A stretch of DNA of 64,000 bases, taken from the NCBI GenBank assembly GCA_964635965.1, contig CAZWQX010000001.1:1-64000 (forward strand), written 5' to 3'. How positions within the stretch are numbered: the first letter of the stretch is position 1; each line of letters begins with the position of its first letter. The translations under genes and the position numbers were made by a program. Below are positions 18,216-25,557 of the stretch, piece by piece. The DNA comes from JAKVAV01 sp964635965 (GTDB taxonomy: Bacteria > Bacteroidota > Bacteroidia > Flavobacteriales_D > Cryomorphaceae). The notes below the pieces were generated by a model, which did no database searches, was not told the origin of the DNA, and worked only from the letters and a program-made list of their open reading frames with translations.

Positions 18216-19154
18216 TTAATCATATGCGTTGCAGGGCACAAAACCCACTTTTTGATTTCGTGGGCAAGCGCTGATTCCCAATATTATCTCGTGTCCATTA
18301 GAGGATCCCAATCTCATTTTTGAGTAGTTGATGTCGTAAGCATAGGCAACGGTGAAGTAGTCCAAAAAGCTAAACTTCAACATTCCCGCCACGGCATCTT
18401 CTGATCGAAATGCAACTCCAAGGGCCACGGTATTCATGTAATCAGCCCAGAAGTTTACGTCTAAAGAGGGTGTTGAGTTACCCGTAAATTTGAATTGAAA
18501 TGCGGGGATGTAACTCATACGTTCGCCAGACTTATATATGCGTCCCGCCATAAGGTTAAAATTCGGTTGCATATTCACGTCTGTGCCGATATCATCGAGT
18601 GTCGGATTAGTTAAGTGAGATCCACTAAATCCAACGAACCAATACTTACTGTATAGCCAAATCCCTGCCTTTATATCAGGAAATACAAGCTCTGTATCCG
18701 ACGATTGAAGAATCGGGTCGGCCGGATTGGAAACAAAAACCTGCGAAGCGTCGAACCGGTATTGCATGGCACCAAGAGATACTCCAAATGATAAACGCGT
18801 TTTTCTGGATAACGGTAAATGGATCGCATAAGTAGCATGGAATGCCGTTCTGCTGGTGAATCCCGTGTTGTCTCCTTCTACAATCAGTCCAGCGCCATGA
18901 ATGACACCTTTCTCATTACTAATTGCGTCTATTCGTTGATGTGCCGAAAGAAAAATGGTTTTTGGATTGTTCTCAAATCCTACCCATTGGGTTCTGTAGC
19001 CGACTCTTGCATCCAGGCATTTCTTGAGTCCTGCTTGCGCAGGATTTAGCGCAAAAGAATTGAAAAGGAAATTCGTGAACTGCGCATTTTGTTGCCCGAA
19101 GCCTTGGCTAAAGCAGAATACCAGGAAAATCGCTGCCGTGAGTATTCGTTTCAT
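18216..19154 (-). CDS. PorP/SprF family T9SS outer-membrane protein (first copy)
   Basis: A 312-residue beta-barrel protein with a signal peptide ending near GFGQ, then QFTNFLFNS, NPAQAGL and YRTQWVG, the usual PorP/SprF opening. Its ATG overlaps the TAA of the upstream sorting-domain gene by one base (TAATG), the same arrangement as at 10578. The C-terminus (CPRNQKVGFVPCNAYD) is odd for the family: it carries two cysteines and does not end in an aromatic residue. It is the probable partner of the 345-residue secreted protein encoded just upstream. Confidence 0.92.
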   Translation of the reverse strand: MKRILTAAIFLVFCFSQGFGQQNAQFTNFLFNSFALNPAQAGLKKCLDARVGYRTQWVGFENNPKTIFLSAHQRIDAISNEKGVIHGAGLIVEGDNTGFTSRTAFHATYAIHLPLSRKTRLSFGVSLGAMQYRFDASQVFVSNPADPILQSSDTELVFPDIKAGIWLYSKYWFVGFSGSHLTNPTLDDIGTDVNMQPNFNLMAGRIYKSGERMSYIPAFQFKFTGNSTPSLDVNFWADYMNTVALGVAFRSEDAVAGMLKFSFLDYFTVAYAYDINYSKMRLGSSNGHEIILGISACPRNQKVGFVPCNAYD

Positions 19155-20191
19155 TATCTAAGTATCGTTACCGAACCGGTAATGGGTTCAGCATTAAAGT
19201 CAACTGGATTTAATTCAATCACGTAGTAGTAAGTGGCGGCAGGCAGATCATCACCTCCCCAATCGTTCTCGTAGTTTGTCGATTGAAAAACTCTATTTCC
19301 CCAGCGCGAGTAAACAAATATTTGAGCATTGGGCCACTCATCAATATTCTGTATTTCCCAAGTGTCATTGAACCCATCGCCATTAGGAGTGAAGGTATTG
19401 TATGGAATGATTGGTGGAAGAAGTACAAAGGAGACCTGACCGGTAAATATGCACCCGTCAACTTCGACTGTGGCGGTATACGTCACGGTTATGTCCACTC
19501 CTTCGGGATCTGCCGTAACCTCAGGTCCCGTCAAACTATTCAATTGAGGGCCTGACCACTGAATGGTGCCCAATCCACCTTCTGCTGTGAGGGTAACCGT
19601 TTCACCCGCAAAAATGTCAGCTCTTCCCGGATTGACTTCAGGAAATGCGTCAACATCCAAATCGTATTCAAGAGCGGGACCTGAAACTCCGACGCTAAAA
19701 CTACATTGAGAAGGGTCAGGACCAGATGTAGTCAATCCCGTAATCATTACAAAATAGGTAGTTGAAGGCTGCAACGACGCAAGATTGAACTGCCCTGATC
19801 CCTGGGTATCTGTTTCGCATAAAACCAAGTCAGTGAAAGTTGATCCATCACACAAATCAGAAGCCTGAAATACTGCAATTCCCAATGAGGTATCCGCCAA
19901 ACAAGAATCTACTTGATAAACCAAGGTGGCCGTGCTATCGGTGTAGTCAATAAATGGAAAGGCATCCGTATCCTGAGTCTGAAAAGAATAGAATACTGCA
20001 TTGGGAGCATCACCAAAGCAAAATCCGGGACCTACATCAGAAGGAGCTCCATCCTCGTAAGTGTAGTTGGGAAAGTCTGCTAAAGGACAAAGAGTCTCGG
20101 GGGAGTTACAATCCTGAGCTTGCAAAGCGCAACTCAGAAGGAATACAAAACAAAAAGTCAGTACCTCCGATAAATGGGAGTTTACGGTCAT
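19154..20191 (-). CDS. Secreted protein with T9SS type B sorting domain (first gene of the operon)
   Basis: A 345-residue exported protein with a signal peptide (cleavage near ALQAQ). A ~130-residue cysteine-containing beta-rich domain follows, resembling the pre-peptidase-like modules common in T9SS cargo, then an Ig/PKD-like module, and the type B sorting domain at the C-terminus (FTPNGDGFND, YSRWGNRVF, YYYVIEL). It is acidic and small compared with the two other cargo proteins of the operon. The start ATG at 20189-20191 follows a candidate -7 box. Its binding target is not recognisable. Confidence 0.9.
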   Translation of the reverse strand: MTVNSHLSEVLTFCFVFLLSCALQAQDCNSPETLCPLADFPNYTYEDGAPSDVGPGFCFGDAPNAVFYSFQTQDTDAFPFIDYTDSTATLVYQVDSCLADTSLGIAVFQASDLCDGSTFTDLVLCETDTQGSGQFNLASLQPSTTYFVMITGLTTSGPDPSQCSFSVGVSGPALEYDLDVDAFPEVNPGRADIFAGETVTLTAEGGLGTIQWSGPQLNSLTGPEVTADPEGVDITVTYTATVEVDGCIFTGQVSFVLLPPIIPYNTFTPNGDGFNDTWEIQNIDEWPNAQIFVYSRWGNRVFQSTNYENDWGGDDLPAATYYYVIELNPVDFNAEPITGSVTILR

Positions 20192-20217
20192 TAAGGGGAG
20201 TTTGAATGTAAACTTCT

Positions 20218-20225
20218 CTAATATA
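20218..20225 (-). promoter_or_regulatory. Candidate -7 box of the T9SS operon
   Basis: TATATTAG on the minus strand differs by one base from TAnnTTTG and lies 27 bases upstream of the first ATG of the operon. A TTTC about 17 bases further upstream could serve as the -33 element. The match is imperfect; the position is right. Confidence 0.35.
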
Positions 20226-20305
20226 CGTAACCTGCTATGCGGAAAGTTTCCCCCTTTTCGTTTTTTTCACATATTCCTGTGTGAAAGGGAAATGGGAATC
20301 CAAGG

Positions 20306-21721
20306 TCATAAAAGGAAGAAGAGACCCCATCCAAGGAAGGTAGAAATGGCTGAAGTGATCAAATTGGTGATATCATTATTCACCCTGGAGAAACCGATGT
20401 GTTTAGTGATTCTCTCGGGAATCTTACTATCAGAAAAGTTGCCGTTCGATTGCAAATACTTGACCTGAGCGTGTTTCCCAATGAGACTGTCTGTTACATT
20501 TCCAAGGAAGCCTATTGAACCAATGAGAATAAAATGCTGAACTTCCATTCCAATGAAAGGCATGAGAGAAATGGATGCTAATCCAAAGGAGGCAATCAAA
20601 CCTGCCAGGGTTCCTTGCAGCGTTACAGCGCCACTTTCTCCAATTTCAACTTTGGTATTGCTGAATATGTAAATGTGCCTTTTGCCATATCGAATTCCAA
20701 TCTCCGAAGAAGTGGTGTCGCTTAGTGCAAAGGCAAATCCGGAGACAAAACCAAAAAGAAAGGCAGGGCTGCCAATGATCAAATAAAGCATCAAGAAAAT
20801 CACTGGTATTCCTCCGTTTGCGAATACCTGCATAAGGTCCCTCGGATCATTTTTAATCTTGCTACCCGGTAGCTTGGACAATAAGCTACCGATGAGAAAA
20901 AAAACCAAGGGAAAAATAAAGTACCTAGGCTCAGGACCAATAAGAAGAATCCACCCCATTAAAAACGACCCCAGGGCTCCATCACCTGTTAACCATTTTC
21001 GTTTGAATGTCAAATAAGCGAAGGGAGCTAAAGCACCCAACCACAAGAGGGATGATATCTCGAATTCTATCATGAGCCAATAGACTGATGCTGACGGTAC
21101 CCAAATATTGTCGAGTCCTTTTGCAGAAACTGCTTCGAGAAGCGTGAGAAACAACGAAATAAAAACAGCCTCCAAAAGGGAAACAGGGTATCCATGAAGC
21201 TCGGGAATGAGAACGGAAGAAAAAGCTAGAATTAGCAACGTTGCCATGAAGAAAGCCAGACTCCCCTCAACGGTTTTCTTCTCGGATGAGAAACTGTAAA
21301 TATTCTTGCCAACGGAAAAACCCACAATTGTGGCAAGACCATCGCCCCAAGCAAGTATGGCTAAAGGATAGTAAACCAAATATGGTTTCTCATCTCCAAA
21401 AAAGTACACCAAAATAAAAAAGGCAATGGCAAAATAGATTATCCCGAAACTCCGCCTTCCGGTTTCAGCCTCGATAAAAAATCCCTTCCAAACCGCTAGA
21501 GCTAAAAATGGAATCGCTGCACCAATAATGACGAGCAACAATGAGACATCAAAATAGAATACAGAAATAGCAGAGGCCGAGATTGCTCCGACGTGAAGTA
21601 TCTTTCGAGCGAATACAGGATGAATTACTGATCTTCGACGAAGAACTTCAGCTAAAAAAATAAACACTACTACCGCAATCGCCAGGACTAGCTCCAAAAG
21701 AAGAATTTTGATCGAATCCAA
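20306..21721 (-). CDS. Fusion of phytol/dolichol kinase-like domain with DUF92 (VTE5-VTE6-like prenyl kinase)
   Basis: A 471-residue membrane protein made of two families in one chain. Residues ~25-220 match CTP-dependent prenol kinases (SEC59/VTE5): RKILHVG near 39-45, GDGLATIVG at 126-134 and KKTVEGS at 148-154. Residues ~225-471 match DUF92/TMEM19, the VTE6 family, with QVFANGG at 298-304, DTTSSEIG at 335-342 and GAVTLQGT at 364-371. In plants VTE5 makes phytyl phosphate and VTE6 makes phytyl diphosphate, so the fusion could do both steps; the true substrate is unknown. It is divergent to a methyltransferase and a homogentisate phytyltransferase-like gene. The start is uncertain: TTG at 21721 overlaps the opposite gene and also the -7 box at 21719-21726; a TTG at 21695-21697 fits that box better. 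Confidence 0.82.
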   Translation of the reverse strand: MDSIKILLLELVLAIAVVVFIFLAEVLRRRSVIHPVFARKILHVGAISASAISVFYFDVSLLLVIIGAAIPFLALAVWKGFFIEAETGRRSFGIIYFAIAFFILVYFFGDEKPYLVYYPLAILAWGDGLATIVGFSVGKNIYSFSSEKKTVEGSLAFFMATLLILAFSSVLIPELHGYPVSLLEAVFISLFLTLLEAVSAKGLDNIWVPSASVYWLMIEFEISSLLWLGALAPFAYLTFKRKWLTGDGALGSFLMGWILLIGPEPRYFIFPLVFFLIGSLLSKLPGSKIKNDPRDLMQVFANGGIPVIFLMLYLIIGSPAFLFGFVSGFAFALSDTTSSEIGIRYGKRHIYIFSNTKVEIGESGAVTLQGTLAGLIASFGLASISLMPFIGMEVQHFILIGSIGFLGNVTDSLIGKHAQVKYLQSNGNFSDSKIPERITKHIGFSRVNNDITNLITSAISTFLGWGLFFLL

Positions 21722-22454
21722 AAATAAAGCAAAGAATTGGCGACTTCCCGAATTAGAAGATCAGGATTGGTTCCCCGGGATTTTAAGGGAATACCAAACG
21801 GTGTTTTTATCCACGCTTGATAGAACAACAGGCCTATATCAACCCATTGAGGGCTTACTTACGAGAATAAATCCGAGACCTGCCGTTATAGTTGATTTGG
21901 CAAGCGGATCAGGAGAGACAACAAGGCGAACCGTATCTGCCCTTGAGTCGAACGGGACCGTTTTAAACCTCACAGACAAGTACCCACTGAGATTGAAATC
22001 CAACCCATGGTCAATCGAAAAACTTGATGTTCTGAAAGATCCGTTTCCAAAAGCAGATTTATACACCATCTTTAATGCTTTTCATCACTTCAATCATGGC
22101 GAACGTCTACTGATTACCGTCAAGGCAAAAAACACGGGAGGTAAGTTTCTGGCAGTAGAACCATTGCAACCCAGCCTCATTGTTTTCATTAAAGTTTTCT
22201 TCTCAACACTGCTGGGACCTCTTGTTCTTGCACCTTTTATGAGACCCTTTTCATTTTGGTGGATTCTATACACCTATCTATTACCCGTTGGTCTGCTATC
22301 AGTGTGGTGGGACGGCATGGCTTCAATAACAAAGTCCATTAGGTATGATAGCTTTGACCTCATCAAAAAAGAAATGGAAGATCGAGGGAACCAAGTTGAG
22401 CTTGGCGAGTTGAAAGGAAGATTAGCAAAACTCCGATATCTCCTGGTCGAATGA
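21708..22454 (+). CDS. SAM-dependent methyltransferase-like protein with hydrophobic C-terminal half
   Basis: The 248-residue protein has a class I SAM-binding motif VDLASGSGETT at about 62-72, an acidic motif after the next strand (TDKYPL), and the post-I/II region NAFHHF, so it looks like a small-molecule methyltransferase. Residues ~155-205 are hydrophobic with probable membrane contact, which suits a lipid substrate. The start is a TTG; no ATG or GTG is available near it. It ends in an ATGA overlap with the UbiA-type prenyltransferase, so the two are translationally coupled. A role in methylating the prenylated aromatic product is an inference from context, like MPBQ/tocopherol methylation; the substrate cannot be read from sequence. 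Confidence 0.7.
   Translation: MIESKNKAKNWRLPELEDQDWFPGILREYQTVFLSTLDRTTGLYQPIEGLLTRINPRPAVIVDLASGSGETTRRTVSALESNGTVLNLTDKYPLRLKSNPWSIEKLDVLKDPFPKADLYTIFNAFHHFNHGERLLITVKAKNTGGKFLAVEPLQPSLIVFIKVFFSTLLGPLVLAPFMRPFSFWWILYTYLLPVGLLSVWWDGMASITKSIRYDSFDLIKKEMEDRGNQVELGELKGRLAKLRYLLVE
21719..21726 (-). promoter_or_regulatory. Candidate -7 box of the prenol kinase fusion gene
   Basis: TATTTTTG on the minus strand matches TAnnTTTG exactly. Transcription would begin near 21713, downstream of the TTG at 21721, which argues that the real start of the fusion protein is the TTG at 21695-21697. It lies inside the first codons of the opposite methyltransferase gene. Confidence 0.45.
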
Positions 22455-23314
22455 AAACCTTTTGGAAATTCACTCGTCCGCATACAATCATTGGTTCTTT
22501 CATCAGTGTTACTGCACTTTATTTGCTTTCGGTAAGGTCTTTCGAATTCTCCGTGACTTTTTACTTTGCGCTTCTGGCAGCTCTGTTCTGTAATATATTC
22601 ATCACAGGCTATAATCAACTTGTTGATATCGAATTAGATAAGGTTAATAAACCCTATCTCCCTTTGGCTTCGGGCGAAATGAGCGTCAAAACGGGAAGAA
22701 TTATCGTGTTCTCTTCACTGATTTTGTCAATAGTCATTTCGATACTAACCTCTTTTGAGTTATTCGGATTGATTGGAGTTATTTCCTTTTTAGGATTTAT
22801 CTATTCTTGGAAAAGAATCTATTTAAAGCGCTACCACCAGTTGGCCGCTACCGCGATAATCCTTGTAAGAGGAATATTGGTCAATCTTGGATTTTACGCC
22901 TTCTTCTCTGATTCCCTTGAATTTCCTCCTGAAATATGGACACTAACATTTTTTGTAGTTCTATTTAGTGCGGGAATTGCTTGGTTTAAAGACATCCCCG
23001 ATATGGAGGGAGACGCCGCAGATAATATCGGCAGCCTGGCCGTCTTGAAAGGAGCTAAAAAAACATTCGCCGCAGGGGTATGGTTGATTGGTTCGGCCTA
23101 CACCTTAGCTGCTTTTGCTCCTTTGTTGTTTGAATTTGAGCTGGCAAAATCGGGCTTGATCATATTTGGACATGGTTTGCTGGGAGGGACCTTTTTAGGT
23201 TTTGCCTCCAGAACGAATCCATCCAATAAACAAGCAATGAAACGATTCTACATGAGCTTTTGGGTGTTATTTTTTCTGGAGTATTTGCTTTGGGTAGCAA
23301 GCTTCTTTATCTAG
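22451..23314 (+). CDS. UbiA-family prenyltransferase, homogentisate phytyltransferase-like
   Basis: A 287-residue integral membrane protein with about eight to nine spans. The first aspartate-rich motif is NQLVDIELDKVNKP at 55-68, followed by YLPLASGE; the second is KDIPDMEGD at 180-188. These two motifs, including the LPLASGE and KDIPD details, are those of plant and cyanobacterial homogentisate phytyl/solanesyl transferases (VTE2/HPT, HST), more than of MenA or UbiA. The reaction would join a prenyl diphosphate to an aromatic head group in the inner membrane. No hydroxyphenylpyruvate dioxygenase lies in this window, so the acceptor is uncertain. It overlaps the methyltransferase gene by four bases and is the last gene before tRNA-Arg. 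Confidence 0.85.
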   Translation: MKTFWKFTRPHTIIGSFISVTALYLLSVRSFEFSVTFYFALLAALFCNIFITGYNQLVDIELDKVNKPYLPLASGEMSVKTGRIIVFSSLILSIVISILTSFELFGLIGVISFLGFIYSWKRIYLKRYHQLAATAIILVRGILVNLGFYAFFSDSLEFPPEIWTLTFFVVLFSAGIAWFKDIPDMEGDAADNIGSLAVLKGAKKTFAAGVWLIGSAYTLAAFAPLLFEFELAKSGLIIFGHGLLGGTFLGFASRTNPSNKQAMKRFYMSFWVLFFLEYLLWVASFFI

Positions 23315-23335
23315 GTAACTAACCCCTCATTTTCT

Positions 23336-23343
23336 TACTTTTG
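23336..23343 (+). promoter_or_regulatory. Candidate -7 box for tRNA-Arg
   Basis: TACTTTTG is an exact TAnnTTTG match located 34 bases upstream of the mature tRNA-Arg 5' end and 22 bases after the stop of the prenyltransferase gene. No convincing -33 TTG is seen. Confidence 0.5.
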
Positions 23344-23377
23344 AAGCCCCAAAGAGAATACTCGTTCTCGATTTCTT

Positions 23378-23449
23378 GGCCCCGTAGTTCAATGGATAGA
23401 ATAGAAGTTTCCTAAACTTTTGATGCAAGTTCGATTCTTGCCGGGGCTA
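23378..23449 (+). tRNA. tRNA-Arg (CCU)
   Basis: A complete cloverleaf: acceptor GGCCCCG / CGGGGCT (with a terminal G-U), D arm, anticodon stem GAAGT/ACTTT around TTCCTAA (anticodon CCT), and T arm GCAAG-TTCGATT-CTTGC. CCA is not encoded. It reads AGG codons. There is no integrase or direct repeat near it, so it is not acting as a visible attachment site. Confidence 0.95.
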
Positions 23450-23451
23450 CT

Positions 23452-25512
23452 TTATCTCACCACACTTCCATCAGGCCAACCATCAGCCGGGCTAACAAAG
23501 GTTAATTTACCCTCTTCATCTTCGGCCATAAGGATCATTCCTTGAGATTCTACCCCTCGGATTTTCCGTGGTTCAAGATTTACCAAAACGCTCACTTTCC
23601 TTCCGGCCAATTCTTCGGGTTTAAAGAATTCGGCGATACCTGAAACCACGGTACGCTTATCGATTCCCGTATCCAGAGATATTTTCAAAAGCTTATCGGT
23701 CTTGGGAATTCGTTCAGCCTCCAGAATGGTGGCGGTGCGGATATCCATCTTAACAAAATCGTCAAAAGCAACATTTGGTTTTTGAGGCATCAGATTGGAT
23801 TTTGGTTCTTCTTCCTTTTTGAGTTTATCGAGCTGAGCCTGGATCTCTTCATTCTCAATCTTTTTGAACAGTAGCTCAGTCTGGCCTATTTCGTGTCCGG
23901 CTTCAATGGCATTTGAGTTTCCTGCTGAAGACCAGTTACCCAAATCTATTTTCAGCATATCAGCCATTTTTTTTGAAGTATTCGGCAGGAATGGAGCACA
24001 TACCACCGCCAAATTCGCCGCTAATTGCAGACACTTTTCAATGACTTCGGCTGCCTGGTCAGGATTGGTTTTGTTCAATTTCCACGGTTCTGTTTCGGTG
24101 AGGAACTTATTCCCGGCACGAGCGAGGTTCATCATTTCATTTTGAGCATCTCTCATGCGATAAGCCTCAATTGCCGCAGCGATTTTATCGGGTGCAGTCT
24201 CGATAGCCTCGTCAACTTGACTCGTATCAATCGTTCTGTTCTTTATGGTTGGAACCGTACCACCGTAATACTTGTGGGTTAGAACCAACGTACGATTGAC
24301 GAAATTTCCGAATATGGCCACCAGCTCGTTATTGATCCGGGTGCGGTAGTCTTCCCATGTGAACTCGCTATCCCGAAACTCGGGAGCAATCGCATTTAGC
24401 ACATAGCGAAGCTCATCTTCTTTACCAGAAAAGTCTTCAAGGTACTCATGAAGCCATACAGCCCAATCACGTGAAGTAGAAATTTTCTTACCCTCAAGAT
24501 TCAAGAACTCGTTGGCAGGTACGTTATCGGGAAGTATGAAATCACCATGTTCCCATAACAATATTGGGAATATGATACAGTGGAAAACGATATTATCCTT
24601 GGCTAAAAAGTGTACCAACTTGGTTTCTTTATCCTGCCAATAGGGCTTCCAGTCTTTTCCTTTTTCTTCTGCCCAGGCTTTGGTCGCGGAAATATATCCG
24701 ATTGGGGCGTCGAGCCAGACGTAAAGGACTTTTCCTTCGGCATTTTCAAGAGGCACTTTCACCCCCCAGTCGAGATCTCTGGTCATCGCTCTGGGCTGAA
24801 GTCCGCCGTCAATCCATGATTTGCACTGACCAATCACTTGTTTTTTCCACTCGGCAGGATTGTGATGGGGCTCTCCTCTTAAAGTTCCTTTCTCAATCCA
24901 AGCTTTTAGCCAACCTTCGTGGTTTTCCATTGGAAGAAACCAATGTGAAGTTTTCTTCAAAACCGGTTGTGAACCACTAAGGGTCGATTTCGGCTGAATC
25001 AAATCTCTCGGGTTCAATGTCGAACCACAGTTTTCACATTGATCACCGTAAGCATTTTCGTAACCACATTTTGGACAAGTTCCGGTGATATATCGATCAG
25101 CCAGAAATTGATCAGCCTCTGCATCGTAATACTGCTCAGTGGTCTTTTCCGAGAAGGAATCTTTCTCATTTAACTTGAGAAAAAAGTCTTGCGCGGTTTT
25201 ATGATGAAGTGGATCAGAAGTTCGGTGATATATATCAAAATCAATCCCAAACCTGCTGAAAGCATCCTTATTGATCCCGTGAAATTCATTCACGATTTGC
25301 TGAGGAGTTTTCCCTTCTTTTTTCGCTTTAAGCGTGATGGCTGCTCCGTGTTCATCGCTTCCACAAACAAAAACTACATCTCTTCCAGACATTCGCAGAA
25401 AGCGCACATAAATGTCAGCGGGCACATAAACGCCAGCAATATGCCCGATGTGTAACGGACCATTTGCGTATGGCAGAGCGGCAGTAACTGTGTAACGTTT
25501 TGGGTTATTCAA
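23452..25512 (-). CDS. metG: Methionyl-tRNA synthetase
   Basis: The 686-residue enzyme charges tRNA-Met. The HIGH motif is HIGH itself in GPLHIGHIAG (about residues 18-27), the zinc knuckle has two CxxC pairs (CPKCGYENAYGDQCENCG), and the KMSKS loop has the variant KISTS. A C-terminal tRNA-binding EMAP/Trbp111-like domain starts near residue 580 (DFVKMDIRTATI), as in the long dimeric form of the enzyme. Translation begins at a TTG; there is no in-frame ATG upstream before a stop, and a perfect -7 box at 25539-25546 places the transcript start about 20 bases upstream. It converges on tRNA-Arg, with 2 bases between. Confidence 0.97.
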   Translation of the reverse strand: MNNPKRYTVTAALPYANGPLHIGHIAGVYVPADIYVRFLRMSGRDVVFVCGSDEHGAAITLKAKKEGKTPQQIVNEFHGINKDAFSRFGIDFDIYHRTSDPLHHKTAQDFFLKLNEKDSFSEKTTEQYYDAEADQFLADRYITGTCPKCGYENAYGDQCENCGSTLNPRDLIQPKSTLSGSQPVLKKTSHWFLPMENHEGWLKAWIEKGTLRGEPHHNPAEWKKQVIGQCKSWIDGGLQPRAMTRDLDWGVKVPLENAEGKVLYVWLDAPIGYISATKAWAEEKGKDWKPYWQDKETKLVHFLAKDNIVFHCIIFPILLWEHGDFILPDNVPANEFLNLEGKKISTSRDWAVWLHEYLEDFSGKEDELRYVLNAIAPEFRDSEFTWEDYRTRINNELVAIFGNFVNRTLVLTHKYYGGTVPTIKNRTIDTSQVDEAIETAPDKIAAAIEAYRMRDAQNEMMNLARAGNKFLTETEPWKLNKTNPDQAAEVIEKCLQLAANLAVVCAPFLPNTSKKMADMLKIDLGNWSSAGNSNAIEAGHEIGQTELLFKKIENEEIQAQLDKLKKEEEPKSNLMPQKPNVAFDDFVKMDIRTATILEAERIPKTDKLLKISLDTGIDKRTVVSGIAEFFKPEELAGRKVSVLVNLEPRKIRGVESQGMILMAEDEEGKLTFVSPADGWPDGSVVR

Positions 25513-25538
25513 TGGGAAAATGCTTGATTTGTGAAGCG

Positions 25539-25546
25539 CAAAGATA
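25539..25546 (-). promoter_or_regulatory. Candidate -7 box for metG
   Basis: TATCTTTG on the minus strand matches TAnnTTTG exactly and implies a leader of about 20 bases before the TTG start of metG. It supports that non-ATG start. Confidence 0.5.
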
Positions 25547-25557
25547 ATTACTTAAAC

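Noticed and set aside
20264..20287. Hairpin TTTCACA/TGTGAAA after the prenol kinase gene as a terminator
   Set aside because: On the minus strand the stem is followed by A residues, not T, so it is not a rho-independent terminator; it could be a regulatory hairpin but nothing supports that.
23378..23449. tRNA-Arg as an integration site for a mobile element
   Set aside because: No integrase, no direct repeat of the tRNA 3' end and no compositional change are visible on either side.
23452..25512. Plus-strand open frames of about 70-93 codons over metG
   Set aside because: They have no recognisable motif and sit antisense to a fully conserved synthetase.
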